From Nocardia mexicana NBRC 108244 (GTDB lineage: Bacteria > Actinomycetota > Actinomycetes > Mycobacteriales > Mycobacteriaceae): 64,000 nucleotides of DNA. The notes below the pieces were generated by a model, which was given only the letters and a program-made list of their open reading frames with translations, made no database searches and was not told where the DNA came from. The stretch spans positions 1 through 64,000 of the forward strand of contig NZ_BDBV01000065.1 of assembly GCF_001613165.1 (NCBI RefSeq), written 5' to 3'. Of the stretch, positions 49,630 to 58,330 are shown piece after piece. Each line of letters begins with the position of its first letter. Position 1 is the stretch's first letter. The position numbers and the translations under genes were made by a program.

Positions 49630-49820
49630 CGCCTCCAGCATCGGCCACGGCAACCGGCCGGTGCCAATCGGGCGGCGAAGATCACCGGGCGCATTTACGC
49701 TCGGTCCGAGAAGCAACGCGGGCACGGGCGGTCAGGCCGGAAGTCGGCGAACCCTGAACGCGCAGGCCTGCTTACTCGGGAGAGCGGCATCAGCAGCCGA
49801 GGCTGGGAAGGGCGGCGAGC

Positions 49821-50441
49821 ATGGCTGGCGAGCGCTGTGCCGGTCTCCTGCTCGCGGCGGGCGCGGGTACCCGGTACGGGCGGCCGAAGGTGCTGGCGGC
49901 GGGCGGTGCATGGCTGCGCGGTGCGGTCGCGGCGCTGCGCGATGGCGGTTGTGATCCCGTGTTCGTGGTGCTCGGCGCGACCGGCCCGGCGCGGCCGTCG
50001 GCGGACGGGCGATGGCTGGTCTGCGAATCCCCGGCCATCGCGCTGCCGGACGATGCCCGACCGGTCTGGGCCGCCGACTGGGCCGTCGGGCTGGCGGCGT
50101 CGTTGCGGGCCGGGCTCGGCGCGGCCGCACAATTCCCCGGCGACATCGGCTACGCGGCCGTCATGCCGGTCGACACCCCGGACGTCGGCGCCGACGTGGT
50201 GGCCCGGATGCTGGCGGCGGCGCGCACCGCGCCGAGCGGACTCGCCCGCGCCGTCTTCCACAACCGACCCGGCCATCCCGTTGTGCTCGCTCACAAACAC
50301 TGGGATGCGGTGCTCAAGAGAGCGCAAGGAAATTTCGGAGCTCGGGCCTTTCTGGACGCTAGACCGGATATCGTGGCCGTCACGTGCGACGATCTGGCAA
50401 CGGGACGGGACCACGACTACCCGGCCACTCGCGCACCCTGA
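49821..50441 (+). CDS. MocA-like nucleotidyltransferase (molybdenum cofactor)
   Basis: The 206 residues have the NTP-transferase signature CAGLLLAAGAGTRYGRPKVL (about residues 6-25), LAASLRAGLGAA, and the metal-binding AVMPVDTPDVGADVV. This suits MobA/MocA-type enzymes that attach CMP or GMP to molybdopterin. Adjacent XdhC (13 bases on) strengthens a role in maturing a molybdenum hydroxylase such as xanthine dehydrogenase, whose structural genes lie outside the window. The ATG is preceded by GGCGAGC, a moderate ribosome site. Confidence 0.85.
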   Translation: MAGERCAGLLLAAGAGTRYGRPKVLAAGGAWLRGAVAALRDGGCDPVFVVLGATGPARPSADGRWLVCESPAIALPDDARPVWAADWAVGLAASLRAGLGAAAQFPGDIGYAAVMPVDTPDVGADVVARMLAAARTAPSGLARAVFHNRPGHPVVLAHKHWDAVLKRAQGNFGARAFLDARPDIVAVTCDDLATGRDHDYPATRAP

Positions 50442-50454
50442 TCGGGAGTTTGTG

Positions 50455-51456
50455 ATGCGTGACATCGTCGATGACCTCATGCGGGTGTGGCACAGCGGCC
50501 GGACGGGCGGCCTGGCGACTCTGGTCCGGACGTTCGGCCCGTCCCCGCTGCCGGTCGGTTCGATGATGCTGCTGGATCCCGACGGCGCCGTGTACGGGTC
50601 GGTCTCCGACGGCTGCTACGAGTCCGCGGTGTACGAGGGTGCCGCACATTCCGCCCGCACCGGCCACCGCGAGCTGCGCCGGTTCGACGGCACCTCCGGG
50701 CTGGACGTGGGGTCGGAATGCGGCACCATCGACGTATTCCTGGAGCCGTTCTCCCGCAACCACTTTCCCGAATTCGCCGAGGTGGCCAGCGAGATCGATG
50801 CGCAGAACCCGGTCACCGTGTTCACGGTGGTGTGGCATTCGGACCCCTCGGTGATCGGGCAGCATCTGGTGACCGATCGGCGCCACAACACCGAACTGGT
50901 GTCGCTGCCGGAATCGGATGTCTTCGTCTCCTCCTACACCGCACCGCCGCGGTTGATCATCTTCGGCGCCAACTCCTTCGCCGCCGCGCTGACGGCGCAG
51001 GGGCGGATGCTCGGCTATCGGGTCACCGTCTGCGATCCGCGGGAGGTCTTCGCCGCGCCGAATTCGTTCCCCGGCGCCGAGGTGGTCGCCGACTGGCCGC
51101 ACCGATACCTGAACGCGCAGGCCGCCGCCGGTCGAATCGACTCCCGCACAGCGCTTGTCGCCGCATCGCAGGATCCGAAGTTCGAGATCCCGCTGCTGAC
51201 CGTGGCGCTGCGACTACCCGAGTTCGGCTATCTGGGCGCCCTCGGTTCGCACGCCGTGCACACGCGACGGGTCGAGGCCCTGCAGGCCGGTGGGTTCGAC
51301 ACCGACACCCTGTCGCGGCTGCACGCTCCCGCCGGAATCGATGTCGGCGCCCGCACTCCCGCGGAGGTCGCGGTCTCCGTGGCCGCCGAAATGCTCGCCG
51401 CCCGCTCCGGGGCACCCCTGACCGCCCGCACCCGCACCGCCGTTCCGGTCCCCTGA
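50455..51456 (+). CDS. XdhC-family molybdenum enzyme maturation protein
   Basis: XdhC binds molybdenum cofactor, promotes its sulfuration and delivers it to xanthine dehydrogenase. The 333 residues have the N-terminal XdhC/CoxI domain (GGLATLVRTFGPSPLPVGSM, then GSVSDGCYESAVYEGA with the conserved Cys) and a C-terminal Rossmann domain (PRLIIFGANSFAAALTAQGR, DSRTALVAASQDPKFEIPLL, FGYLGALGSHAVHTRRVEAL). GGGAG lies 6 bases before the ATG. With the MocA-like gene it forms a plus-strand pair facing uraD/uraH, a purine degradation arrangement. Confidence 0.9.
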   Translation: MRDIVDDLMRVWHSGRTGGLATLVRTFGPSPLPVGSMMLLDPDGAVYGSVSDGCYESAVYEGAAHSARTGHRELRRFDGTSGLDVGSECGTIDVFLEPFSRNHFPEFAEVASEIDAQNPVTVFTVVWHSDPSVIGQHLVTDRRHNTELVSLPESDVFVSSYTAPPRLIIFGANSFAAALTAQGRMLGYRVTVCDPREVFAAPNSFPGAEVVADWPHRYLNAQAAAGRIDSRTALVAASQDPKFEIPLLTVALRLPEFGYLGALGSHAVHTRRVEALQAGGFDTDTLSRLHAPAGIDVGARTPAEVAVSVAAEMLAARSGAPLTARTRTAVPVP

Positions 51457-51462
51457 CCACAC

Positions 51463-51855
51463 TCACCAGGCGGGATCGAACCAGTCGCGCGCCGCGGGCC
51501 GGAACAGCAGGACGATCACGACGACCGAACTGGCCGGTCCCAGCCAGCCCGGGGGATGTCCGGCCGTGATCGACGGCACGGTCCACAGCATGTTCAGCAC
51601 GGCGAGCAGAATCGCCCCCACCCGGATGCCACCCCCGACCGCACCGAACCCCAGCGCAGTCAGCCCGAGCAACCAACTCGGCACGAACGACAGCGAGGTG
51701 ATCATCGCGGAACGCCCGCCGAACAGCCAGGCCGCCGACGCCGTGCACACCAGCCCGACCGCGGCCATGCCCAGCGCCACCACCTGTGCAGCGCGCACCG
51801 AACCGGGCATCCTGTACCCGCCCGCGCCTGCGGGATCGCGCCCAGCCTCGGACAT
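51463..51855 (-). CDS. four-helix membrane protein, unknown function
   Basis: This 130-residue protein has a polar N-terminus (SEAGRDPAGAGGYRMPG) and four membrane segments (VVALGMAAVGLVCTASAAWL; ITSLSFVPSWLLGLTALGFG; VGAILLAVLNMLW; SSVVVIVLLF). It resembles small actinobacterial membrane proteins with no known role. ATG 51855 has GAGGGGAG 6 bases upstream; the frame is open to 51927. It converges on xdhC with 6 bases between the stops. Confidence 0.7.
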   Translation of the reverse strand: MSEAGRDPAGAGGYRMPGSVRAAQVVALGMAAVGLVCTASAAWLFGGRSAMITSLSFVPSWLLGLTALGFGAVGGGIRVGAILLAVLNMLWTVPSITAGHPPGWLGPASSVVVIVLLFRPAARDWFDPAW

Positions 51856-51939
51856 CGGTCTCCCCTCTCGGCTGCGGGGCTGGTTGGACGAAAACTGTAC
51901 CGCGCAGTCCATACGCTCCCGAGGCAACGCGCGGGGCGG

Positions 51940-52764
51940 CTATTCCAGCACGTGCAGCAGCCGCTGCACCTCCTGCCGCACCGCCTCCCGGCCGGGGCCC
52001 AGGTATTTTCTGGGGTCCGACAACGCCGGATCGGCGGCCAGTGCCGCCCGGACCGCCTGCGCCATCACGATATTCAGCCGGGTGGCAATGTTGATCTTCG
52101 TCATGCCGTGCCGGACCGCCGAGCGCAGGCCCTCGTCCGGAACGCCGGAGGAACCGTGCAGCACCAGCGGGACCGGCACCTTCGCGGCCAGCCGAGCGAT
52201 CAGCTCGTCGTCGAGGCGCGCCTCCCGGGTATGCATGGCGTGTGAGGAACCCACCGCCACCGCGAGCGCGTCCACCGCCGTGGCGGCGACGAAGGCGACG
52301 GCCTCGTCCGGGTCGGTCCGCACGCCCGGCGCGTGCGCGCCGTCCTTGCCGCCGACCTCGCCCAGTTCGGCCTCCACGAACACCCCCCGCTCATGACACC
52401 ACCGGGCCATTTCCGCTGTGCTGTCCACATTTTCGGCGTACTCGAGGGTGGAGCCGTCGTACATCACCGAGGTGACGCCGATATCGACGGCGGCCCTGAT
52501 CAGCTCGGGCGATGTCGCATGGTCCAGGTGGACGGCCAGCCGGGCGGGGCTCCGGTCCGCGATCGCCAGGCAGGCGCGCGCCAGCGGTGCGACGCCGCCG
52601 TGGTAGCCCACGGTGTTCTGCGAGATCTGCAGGATCGCAGGACGTTTCGCGAAGGTAGCCGCGGCCGCGATGGCCTCGGCGTGCTCCAGGGCGATCACGT
52701 TGAAGGCGGCCAGCCCGCCGGGCCGGGCGGCGGCGATCAGATCGGGCACGGGGTGCAGCGTCAC
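51940..52764 (-). CDS. class II tagatose-bisphosphate-type aldolase
   Basis: The 274-residue enzyme has the class II aldolase pattern: RLAVHLDHATSPELI (zinc His and catalytic Asp), GVTSVMYDGSTLEYAENV, FVEAELGEVGGKDG, LAVAVGSSHAMH and VLHGSSGVPDEGLR. The order is closest to the KbaY/GatY/AgaY tagatose-1,6-bisphosphate aldolases, though fructose-bisphosphate cannot be excluded. It would split the sugar bisphosphate into glyceraldehyde-3-phosphate and dihydroxyacetone phosphate. The GTG start overlaps the kinase TGA (GTGA, 52761-52764). It is the last gene of the amino-sugar operon. Confidence 0.85.
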   Translation of the reverse strand: MTLHPVPDLIAAARPGGLAAFNVIALEHAEAIAAAATFAKRPAILQISQNTVGYHGGVAPLARACLAIADRSPARLAVHLDHATSPELIRAAVDIGVTSVMYDGSTLEYAENVDSTAEMARWCHERGVFVEAELGEVGGKDGAHAPGVRTDPDEAVAFVAATAVDALAVAVGSSHAMHTREARLDDELIARLAAKVPVPLVLHGSSGVPDEGLRSAVRHGMTKINIATRLNIVMAQAVRAALAADPALSDPRKYLGPGREAVRQEVQRLLHVLE

Positions 52765-53720
52765 GAGGCGGTCTCCCGGGCGGTATCGGACAGGGCGGTG
52801 ACGACGACCGTGGGCGTCAGCCGATCGCGCAGCGTACGGTCGATCTCCCCGGCCAGGGGGATGACCACGGCGGCCGCCGACGTCGCCACGGCGTCGGTGA
52901 GCAGTGCGGGCCAGTCCGGCTCCGAATCGGCGGCCAGTGCGGCGATCACCGCCGCGGCCGCGGCATCGCCTGCGCCCGTGGGGTTTCCGGAGACCGGCTC
53001 GGGCAGCGCCGCCGACCAGGCTCCGGAACCGGTGACCGCGATCATGCCGTCGGCGCCGCGGGTGGCGATCACCGCGCGCACGCCGCGGTCGAGCAGCGGC
53101 CGCACCGCCGACACCACCTGCTCGGCCGTGGCCGCCGGCGCACCGGTGAGGCGTTCCAGTTCGTCGCGGTTGGGCATGAGCACCACGCCCGGCACCTCGG
53201 CGGCCATCCGCAGCGCCCGCCCGTCGACATCGCAGACGGTGGGCACGCCAGCCGCCAGCGCGGTGCGAGCCAGCTGGGCCGGGACCGAGTCGCCGACGCC
53301 GCCGGGCAGCGAGCCCGACACCACCATGCCGCCGGTATCCGGCAGCAGGCCCGCCACCCGGACCAGCAGCTGATCGACGGCGTAGGGGTCGCCGACCCGC
53401 GCGCCCGGCTCCCAGAGCGCGGTCGCGGTGCCGTCGCCGGATTCGCTGATCACGACCGTGCGCCGTACCCACGGCAGCGCGTGCACGAAGTCCACCGGCA
53501 GTTCCAGCTCGGCGGCGGCGGCGAAGATATGGTCGGCGAAACCCGTTGCCCGGGAGTATTTTCCGAGCTGGTTCAGCACGCGGGTGACGTTGATCCCCTT
53601 GCCGCCGATCCGCTGCTCGACCGACAGCACCCTATGCTCCCGGCCACGCTCGAACCGCTCCATGCGGTAGGTCATGTCGTAGGCGGGGTTCAACGTCACG
53701 GTGAGGATCACGTCAACCAC
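52761..53720 (-). CDS. PfkB-family tagatose-6-phosphate/1-phosphofructo-type kinase
   Basis: This 319-residue kinase has the PfkB signatures: ILTVTLNPAYDMTYRMERF at the N-terminus, RIGGKGINVTRVLNQLGKYS (first signature), VVSGSLPGGV, MPNRDELERLTG and the catalytic loop NPTGAGDAAAAAVIA (GAGD). FruK and LacC share this pattern. In this context phosphorylation of tagatose-6-phosphate is the best inference, since an AgaS-like isomerase and a tagatose-type aldolase flank the pathway. The GTG start overlaps the deacetylase end by 13 bases; a second GTG at 53711 is possible. Confidence 0.85.
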   Translation of the reverse strand: MVDVILTVTLNPAYDMTYRMERFERGREHRVLSVEQRIGGKGINVTRVLNQLGKYSRATGFADHIFAAAAELELPVDFVHALPWVRRTVVISESGDGTATALWEPGARVGDPYAVDQLLVRVAGLLPDTGGMVVSGSLPGGVGDSVPAQLARTALAAGVPTVCDVDGRALRMAAEVPGVVLMPNRDELERLTGAPAATAEQVVSAVRPLLDRGVRAVIATRGADGMIAVTGSGAWSAALPEPVSGNPTGAGDAAAAAVIAALAADSEPDWPALLTDAVATSAAAVVIPLAGEIDRTLRDRLTPTVVVTALSDTARETAS

Positions 53721-54868
53721 TGTCCACGGCGCAGCACACGGCGCAACCCCAGGTCCGAATCCAGGACGATCGCGTCGGCGCGCAGGCCCGGACGCAGGTC
53801 ACCGATATCGCCCAGGCCGACCGCCGCGGCCGGGGTGGTTGTCGCCGCTCGGACCGCATCGGGCAGGGCCACCCCGCACTCGCGCACCGCCCAGCGCAGG
53901 CATTGCCGCAGGGTGGCGGTGCCGCCCGCGATCGACCCGGTGGCGACGCGCGCGACCCCGCCCGTCACCCGCACCGACTGCGGGCCGAGCCGGTACTCGC
54001 CGTCCGCCAGTCCCGCGGCCTGCATGGCATCGGTGATCAGCGCGACCCGGTCCGGCGCGGTGGCGAAAACCAGTGCACCGAAACCGGGTTCGACGTGCAC
54101 GCCGTCGCCGATCAGCTCCACGACCGCCTGCTGTTCCGCGGCGGCCACCAGACCGGCCGCGACCGGGCCCGGCGACCGGTGATGCAGAGGCGGCATGCCG
54201 TTGGCCAGATGGGTAACCACGGTGCCGAACCCGTTCGGCGCCAGGGCGGCCCGGAAGGCCGCGTACTCGGCATCGCTGTGACCGAGGGCCACCACGACAC
54301 CACGCTCGGCGAGCAATTTCGCGGCCGCGTCGAAGCCCTGGCGTTCCGGGGCCAGGGTCATCACGCGGAGATGACCGCCCGCGGCCTCCAGCAACCGCTC
54401 GATCAGCGCCGGATCGGGATCGGTGAGATACCTGGGATCCTGTGCGCCACAGCGCGCTTCGGACAGGAACGGACCCTCGATGTGAATGCCCGCGACGGTG
54501 CCGTCCTCGGCCAGGGTCCGCAATGTGGCCGTTTGCGCCACCATATCGTCCGGCGCACCTGTCACGACGCTCGCGACCACGCTGGTCGCGCCCTGCCGCT
54601 GGTGGAATTCGGCGGCGGCCCGTGCCTCGTCGACGTCGGTGGTATCGAAGCGATGCCCGTATCCGCCGTGATTGTGAATGTCCACCAGCCCGGGCACGAT
54701 CGTGCCGAGGTACGGCGGGACCTCGGAACCACGGTGTGCCGCAGACCATTCCGGCAATGTCGTGACGGCCTCAATCTGTTCGCCACATATCGACACGACA
54801 CCGTCGTCGATCAGGTGCGACGCCGATACGATCCGTCCGCGCACCTGGAGCCCCGCGCCCTCGCTCAC
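53708..54868 (-). CDS. nagA: N-acetylhexosamine-6-phosphate deacetylase (NagA/AgaA)
   Basis: The enzyme removes acetate from GlcNAc-6-phosphate or GalNAc-6-phosphate. The 386 residues have metal and catalytic elements typical of NagA: VPGLVDIHNHGGYGHRF, GIHIEGPFLSEARCGAQ (metal Glu), VVALGHSDAEY and VTHLANGMPPLHHR (metal His residues), and VALITDAMQAAGL (catalytic Asp). The GTG at 54868 has GGGGAGG about 6 bases upstream. With an AgaS-like gene rather than NagB in the operon, AgaA (GalNAc-6-P) function is as likely as NagA. A 202-base gap with repeats separates it from the upstream ROK kinase gene. Confidence 0.9.
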   Translation of the reverse strand: MSEGAGLQVRGRIVSASHLIDDGVVSICGEQIEAVTTLPEWSAAHRGSEVPPYLGTIVPGLVDIHNHGGYGHRFDTTDVDEARAAAEFHQRQGATSVVASVVTGAPDDMVAQTATLRTLAEDGTVAGIHIEGPFLSEARCGAQDPRYLTDPDPALIERLLEAAGGHLRVMTLAPERQGFDAAAKLLAERGVVVALGHSDAEYAAFRAALAPNGFGTVVTHLANGMPPLHHRSPGPVAAGLVAAAEQQAVVELIGDGVHVEPGFGALVFATAPDRVALITDAMQAAGLADGEYRLGPQSVRVTGGVARVATGSIAGGTATLRQCLRWAVRECGVALPDAVRAATTTPAAAVGLGDIGDLRPGLRADAIVLDSDLGLRRVLRRGQWLT

Positions 54869-54932
54869 CGCGCCTCCCCGAGCAGGCAGCACGGCACCGT
54901 TTCCGCCGGAGGACAAGTCGTCGTCCCGACAT

Positions 54933-55033
54933 GCTTCTGGCCGGAATCTATCGCCTCCGAGCAGAGATTCCGGCCAAGAGCGTGCCGGAATGACGTGCGG
55001 GGAGTGCGCCGGAATGACGTGCGGGGACTGCAC
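54933..55033. repeat. dispersed repeat: hairpin plus tandem CCGGAATGACGTGCGGGG units
   Basis: GGCCGGAATCT (54940-54950) and AGATTCCGGCC (54966-54976) are inverted arms. CCGGAATGACGTGCGGGGA then occurs twice (from 54986 and 55010, a 24-base period). Parts match repeats at 8156-8241 and 20145-20162. It lies inside the operon between the ROK and deacetylase genes and may affect mRNA processing there. Confidence 0.7.
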
Positions 55034-55070
55034 CGCGGTCGCGACGGGCGCACTGTAGGAGCGGCGCGCC

Positions 55071-55997
55071 TCATTCCAGCACCCCCGCACGGGCGTAGTG
55101 GGCCGCGCCGACCAGGCCCGCTCGGGCGCCGAACTGTCCCAGCACAACTCGGGGAGCGGGGGCTATTCGCAGCAGTTGGACGAGCCGGTCCTGCAGGGTC
55201 TCGGTGAGCACCGCACCGGCGCCGGCCAGGCCGCCGCCGAGTACGACCATTTCGGGGCAGGTGGCGTGGACTATGCCGAACAAGCCCTCGGCGAGGGCGT
55301 CCACGGCGTCGTCGAACACGGCCCTGGCGTCCGGGTCGGTGTCCAGGGCGGCGAAAACCGCTTCGGCGCCGGGGATCTCGCGCCCGGTGCGGGCACTGTA
55401 GGCGCGGGCGATGGCGGCGCCGGAGGCTACGGTTTCCACACAGCCGATATTGCCGCACGGGCACCGTAATCCGTCGCGGTGACGCACCGGGATGTGGCCG
55501 TACTCACCGGCCTGCCCGGCGGCGCCGCGCACCAGCCGCCCGCCTACCGACAGCGTGCCGCTGATGCCGGTCCCGAGGATCAGGACGCACACGTCGTCGC
55601 AACCGCGGCCCGCGCCGTAGCGCCATTCGGCCCAGCCCGCGACGGCGACATCGTGTTCGATCAGCACCGGAAGTTCCCACCGGTCGCGAAAGCGGCTGCC
55701 CACCTTCACATCACGCCAGCCGACATTGCTGCTGAACACGGCCAGTGAGCGGGCCGGGTCGACGATGCCGGGCAGCACCACGGCCGCGCGGGCCACCCGT
55801 TCGCGCTGCACCGGCGGCAGCTCGGCCAGCAGGCCCGCGCCGAGTTCGCCCATGGCATCGAACGCCGCCTCCCCGGAAGGGGTCGCCACGATGCCCGAAC
55901 CCAGCACCGCCCCGGCCGCATCGGTGATCTCGCCCTTGATCGTGGTCCCGCCGACATCGACGGCGAGCACCAGATCCGGGGGTTCGACGGCGGTCAC
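55071..55997 (-). CDS. ROK-family amino-sugar kinase
   Basis: The 308-residue protein has the ROK plan: phosphate loop LVLAVDVGGTTIKGEI, IEHDVAVAGWAEWRYG, VLILGTGISGTLSVGGRLVR, and the zinc motif GHIPVRHRDGLRCPCGNIGC (His and three Cys), so it is a kinase and not a ROK repressor (no HTH). In this operon it should phosphorylate the incoming N-acetylhexosamine at C6, consistent with an ABC importer that delivers unphosphorylated sugar. It lies 10 bases after the SIS-domain gene. Glucose as substrate cannot be excluded by eye. Confidence 0.88.
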   Translation of the reverse strand: MTAVEPPDLVLAVDVGGTTIKGEITDAAGAVLGSGIVATPSGEAAFDAMGELGAGLLAELPPVQRERVARAAVVLPGIVDPARSLAVFSSNVGWRDVKVGSRFRDRWELPVLIEHDVAVAGWAEWRYGAGRGCDDVCVLILGTGISGTLSVGGRLVRGAAGQAGEYGHIPVRHRDGLRCPCGNIGCVETVASGAAIARAYSARTGREIPGAEAVFAALDTDPDARAVFDDAVDALAEGLFGIVHATCPEMVVLGGGLAGAGAVLTETLQDRLVQLLRIAPAPRVVLGQFGARAGLVGAAHYARAGVLE

Positions 55998-56007
55998 GCC
56001 CGGCCCG

Positions 56008-56949
56008 TCACTCGAGGATCACCGAGCGGTTCAGGCTGCGCGGCCGGTCGGGATCCAGACCCAGATCGGCGGCGCGCAGCACACACAGCCGGTGCACCCG
56101 CACCAGGTCGGCCATCGGGTCGATGGCGCGATGTTCGAAATGCGCTCCGGTGGCCGCGATGTCGTCGGCGAGGCCGTCGATCACCGGCCCGAACGCCCAT
56201 ACCGCCCGGCCGGGCGCGGCGATACTGATCGGCCCGTGCCGGTACTCGGTGGCCAGGTAGCCCTCGGTCCAGGCCTGACAGGACTCGCGCAGCTTCAGCC
56301 CGGCCTCGTCGGCCAGCGCGGCGGCGAAACCCATGCCCACGAAGCTGATCTGCTCGGCGTGCCGCACGCCCGCGACCGACTCCTCGAGGTCCTCGGCCAG
56401 CACCGCGCGGGCCTGTGCGATCACCGGGGCCAAGTCCTCGCCCAGGTGCCGGCGCAGGATCGCCAGCGTCGTCGTCGCGAATCGGGTCTGCACGACCGAC
56501 CGCTCGTCGACGGTGTCGATGAGGATCGGATCGCCCAGTTCGAGCACGGGGGTCCCGGGGCTGGAACAGATCACGGTGCGCGGCACGCCCGCCGGGAGCG
56601 CGCGCATCGCATCCACGACCTCGGTGGTCGTTCCGGAGCGGCAGATCACCAGGTAGCGGTCGTAGTCGCGCCCGGCGGGGACCTGACCGGCGGGCCAGGC
56701 ATCGGTCAGCCCCTGGCCTGCGGACTCGCGCAGACCGGCAAAAGCGCGGGACATGAAAAGCGAGGTGCCACAACCGATGACGGCCACCCGCTCACCCGGC
56801 GCCGGGAGCAGCGCGGAGTGTTCGGCGGCGATCGACGCGGCGCGCGTCCAGTCGTCGGGCTGGGTGGCCACCTCGGCGGCCAGGTGGGTTTCGGGGATTC
56901 GCTCGGCAGAGGTCGGCACGACACCAGGATCGGCCCGATGATCGTTCAT
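56008..56949 (-). CDS. SIS-domain aminosugar deaminase/isomerase (AgaS-like)
   Basis: The 313 residues contain two SIS domains: the first with RVAVIGCGTSLFMSRAFAGL and VICRSGTTTEVVDAMRAL, the second with ISFVGMGFAAALADEAGLKL and TEGYLATEYRHGPISI. No glutaminase domain is present, so it is a deaminase/isomerase or sugar isomerase, not GlmS. Beside a tagatose-type aldolase and PfkB kinase, the best match is AgaS, which converts galactosamine-6-phosphate to tagatose-6-phosphate. It is the first gene of the minus-strand operon. The promoter is shared with the ABC importer operon. No strong ribosome site precedes the ATG. Confidence 0.82.
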   Translation of the reverse strand: MNDHRADPGVVPTSAERIPETHLAAEVATQPDDWTRAASIAAEHSALLPAPGERVAVIGCGTSLFMSRAFAGLRESAGQGLTDAWPAGQVPAGRDYDRYLVICRSGTTTEVVDAMRALPAGVPRTVICSSPGTPVLELGDPILIDTVDERSVVQTRFATTTLAILRRHLGEDLAPVIAQARAVLAEDLEESVAGVRHAEQISFVGMGFAAALADEAGLKLRESCQAWTEGYLATEYRHGPISIAAPGRAVWAFGPVIDGLADDIAATGAHFEHRAIDPMADLVRVHRLCVLRAADLGLDPDRPRSLNRSVILE

Positions 56950-56969
56950 GTCAACTTTACAATCGAAAC

Positions 56970-56998
56970 GGTCACATTCGATCACCGTTAGCGCTAAC
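56970..56998. promoter_or_regulatory. operators in the divergent amino-sugar promoter
   Basis: GTTAGCGCTAAC (56987-56998) is a perfect 12-bp palindrome of the LacI-family type. Beside it, ATCGAA (56972-56977) and TTCGAT (56987 upstream side) form an inverted repeat with a 9-base spacer, and further ATCGAA copies follow near 57008. The local regulator is DeoR-family, so either it uses the ATCGAA repeats or a distant LacI-type protein uses the palindrome. Confidence 0.6.
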
Positions 56999-57074
56999 CT
57001 CTGTGCAATCGAATCGTTCGCTTCATCATCCGCGGTTCGTATCGCCGGGTGTGCACTTTGGAAAGGTTCTACTC

Positions 57075-58319
57075 GTGAAACGTCCACTCCGCGGCGCGTT
57101 CTCGTCGATAGCGCTGTTCACCGGCTTGGCCCTGGCGGTGTCCTCCTGTGGGTTCGGTGGCAACTCCTCCGACGACTCGGACCCGAACACCCTGTCCTTC
57201 CTGGCCGCGTCCTACAGCGACGGCACCAAGGCGTCCTGGGACCGGATCACCGCCGACTTCCACGCGCAGAATCCGGATATCAAGGTGAATGTGCAGGTGG
57301 AGTCGTGGGATTCGATCAACGACGTGGTGCGGACCAAGCTCCAGTCGAAATCGACCACCCCCGACCTCCTCAACATCGACGCCTACTCCACCTTCGCCAC
57401 CGACGGCCAGCTCTACCCGGCTTCCGAGGTCGTCTCCCCCGCGGTGCTCGCCGACATTCAGCCCGGCTTCGCGAAGAACGCGTCGATCGGCGGAACCCAG
57501 TGGGCGCTACCGCTGTTCGCGTCCACGCGCACACTGTTCTACAACACCGAGCTACTGGCCCGGGCGGGCGTCGCCACACCCCCGAAGACCTGGGCCGAGC
57601 TGACCGACGCGGCCAAGAAGATCCAAGCGCTCGGCGGCGGCGTCTCCGGGTACGGCCTCCCGCTGGGCAGTGAGGAGGCTCAGGGCGAGACGTCGATCTG
57701 GACCTTCGGCGCGGGCGGAAACTGGAGCGACGGCGACAAGATCACCGTCGACACCGCCGCCAACACCGAGGGCGTGCAGGCAATGAAATCTGTCGCGGAA
57801 TCCGGTGTGACACAGCCGAATCCGGGAGCCACAGACCGCAAGGACGTCATCAACTCCTTCATCCAGGGCAAGATCGGCATGATCGAGGGCCTGCCACCGG
57901 TGATCGGCATGATCGACCAGAAGAACCCGGGCCTGAAGTACGCGACCGCGCCCTCCCCCACCAAGTCCGGTGATCCGGTGACCCTCGGCGTCGCCGACCA
58001 CCTGATGGCCTTCAAGAAGGACGGCAAGAAGACCGAGGCGATCAAGAAGTTCCTCGACTACTTCTACTCCGCCCCCGTCTACTCCAAGTTCGTGCAGAGC
58101 GAGCACTTCATCCCGATCACCACCGGCGGCACCCAGGCAATGGCCGAGGATCCGGTGGTCAAGGCGTTCTCCGCCACGCTGCCCGTGGCGAAGTTCTACC
58201 CGAGCAACAATCCGAAGTGGGGCGCCGCGCAGGGCGCCATCCGGCAGCAGATGGGCACCGTCGCGCAGGGCGCCGACCCGGCCTCGGTGCTGCAGAGGAT
58301 TCAGCAGGCGGCGAGTTGA
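57075..58319 (+). CDS. sugar ABC transporter substrate-binding lipoprotein
   Basis: The 414-residue protein has a lipoprotein signal with lipobox AVSSCG (about residues 22-27) and the fold of family 1 sugar-binding proteins: LSFLAASYSDGTKASWDRIT, NPDIKVNVQVESWDSINDVV, QWALPLFASTRTLFYNTELL and KTWAELTDAAKKIQA. It binds sugar outside the membrane and hands it to the two permeases that follow. The GTG start has GAAAGG 8 bases upstream. It is the first gene of a plus-strand operon divergent from the catabolic genes, with a common control region. Confidence 0.92.
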   Translation: MKRPLRGAFSSIALFTGLALAVSSCGFGGNSSDDSDPNTLSFLAASYSDGTKASWDRITADFHAQNPDIKVNVQVESWDSINDVVRTKLQSKSTTPDLLNIDAYSTFATDGQLYPASEVVSPAVLADIQPGFAKNASIGGTQWALPLFASTRTLFYNTELLARAGVATPPKTWAELTDAAKKIQALGGGVSGYGLPLGSEEAQGETSIWTFGAGGNWSDGDKITVDTAANTEGVQAMKSVAESGVTQPNPGATDRKDVINSFIQGKIGMIEGLPPVIGMIDQKNPGLKYATAPSPTKSGDPVTLGVADHLMAFKKDGKKTEAIKKFLDYFYSAPVYSKFVQSEHFIPITTGGTQAMAEDPVVKAFSATLPVAKFYPSNNPKWGAAQGAIRQQMGTVAQGADPASVLQRIQQAAS

Positions 58320-58330
58320 GGGGCGTCGCC

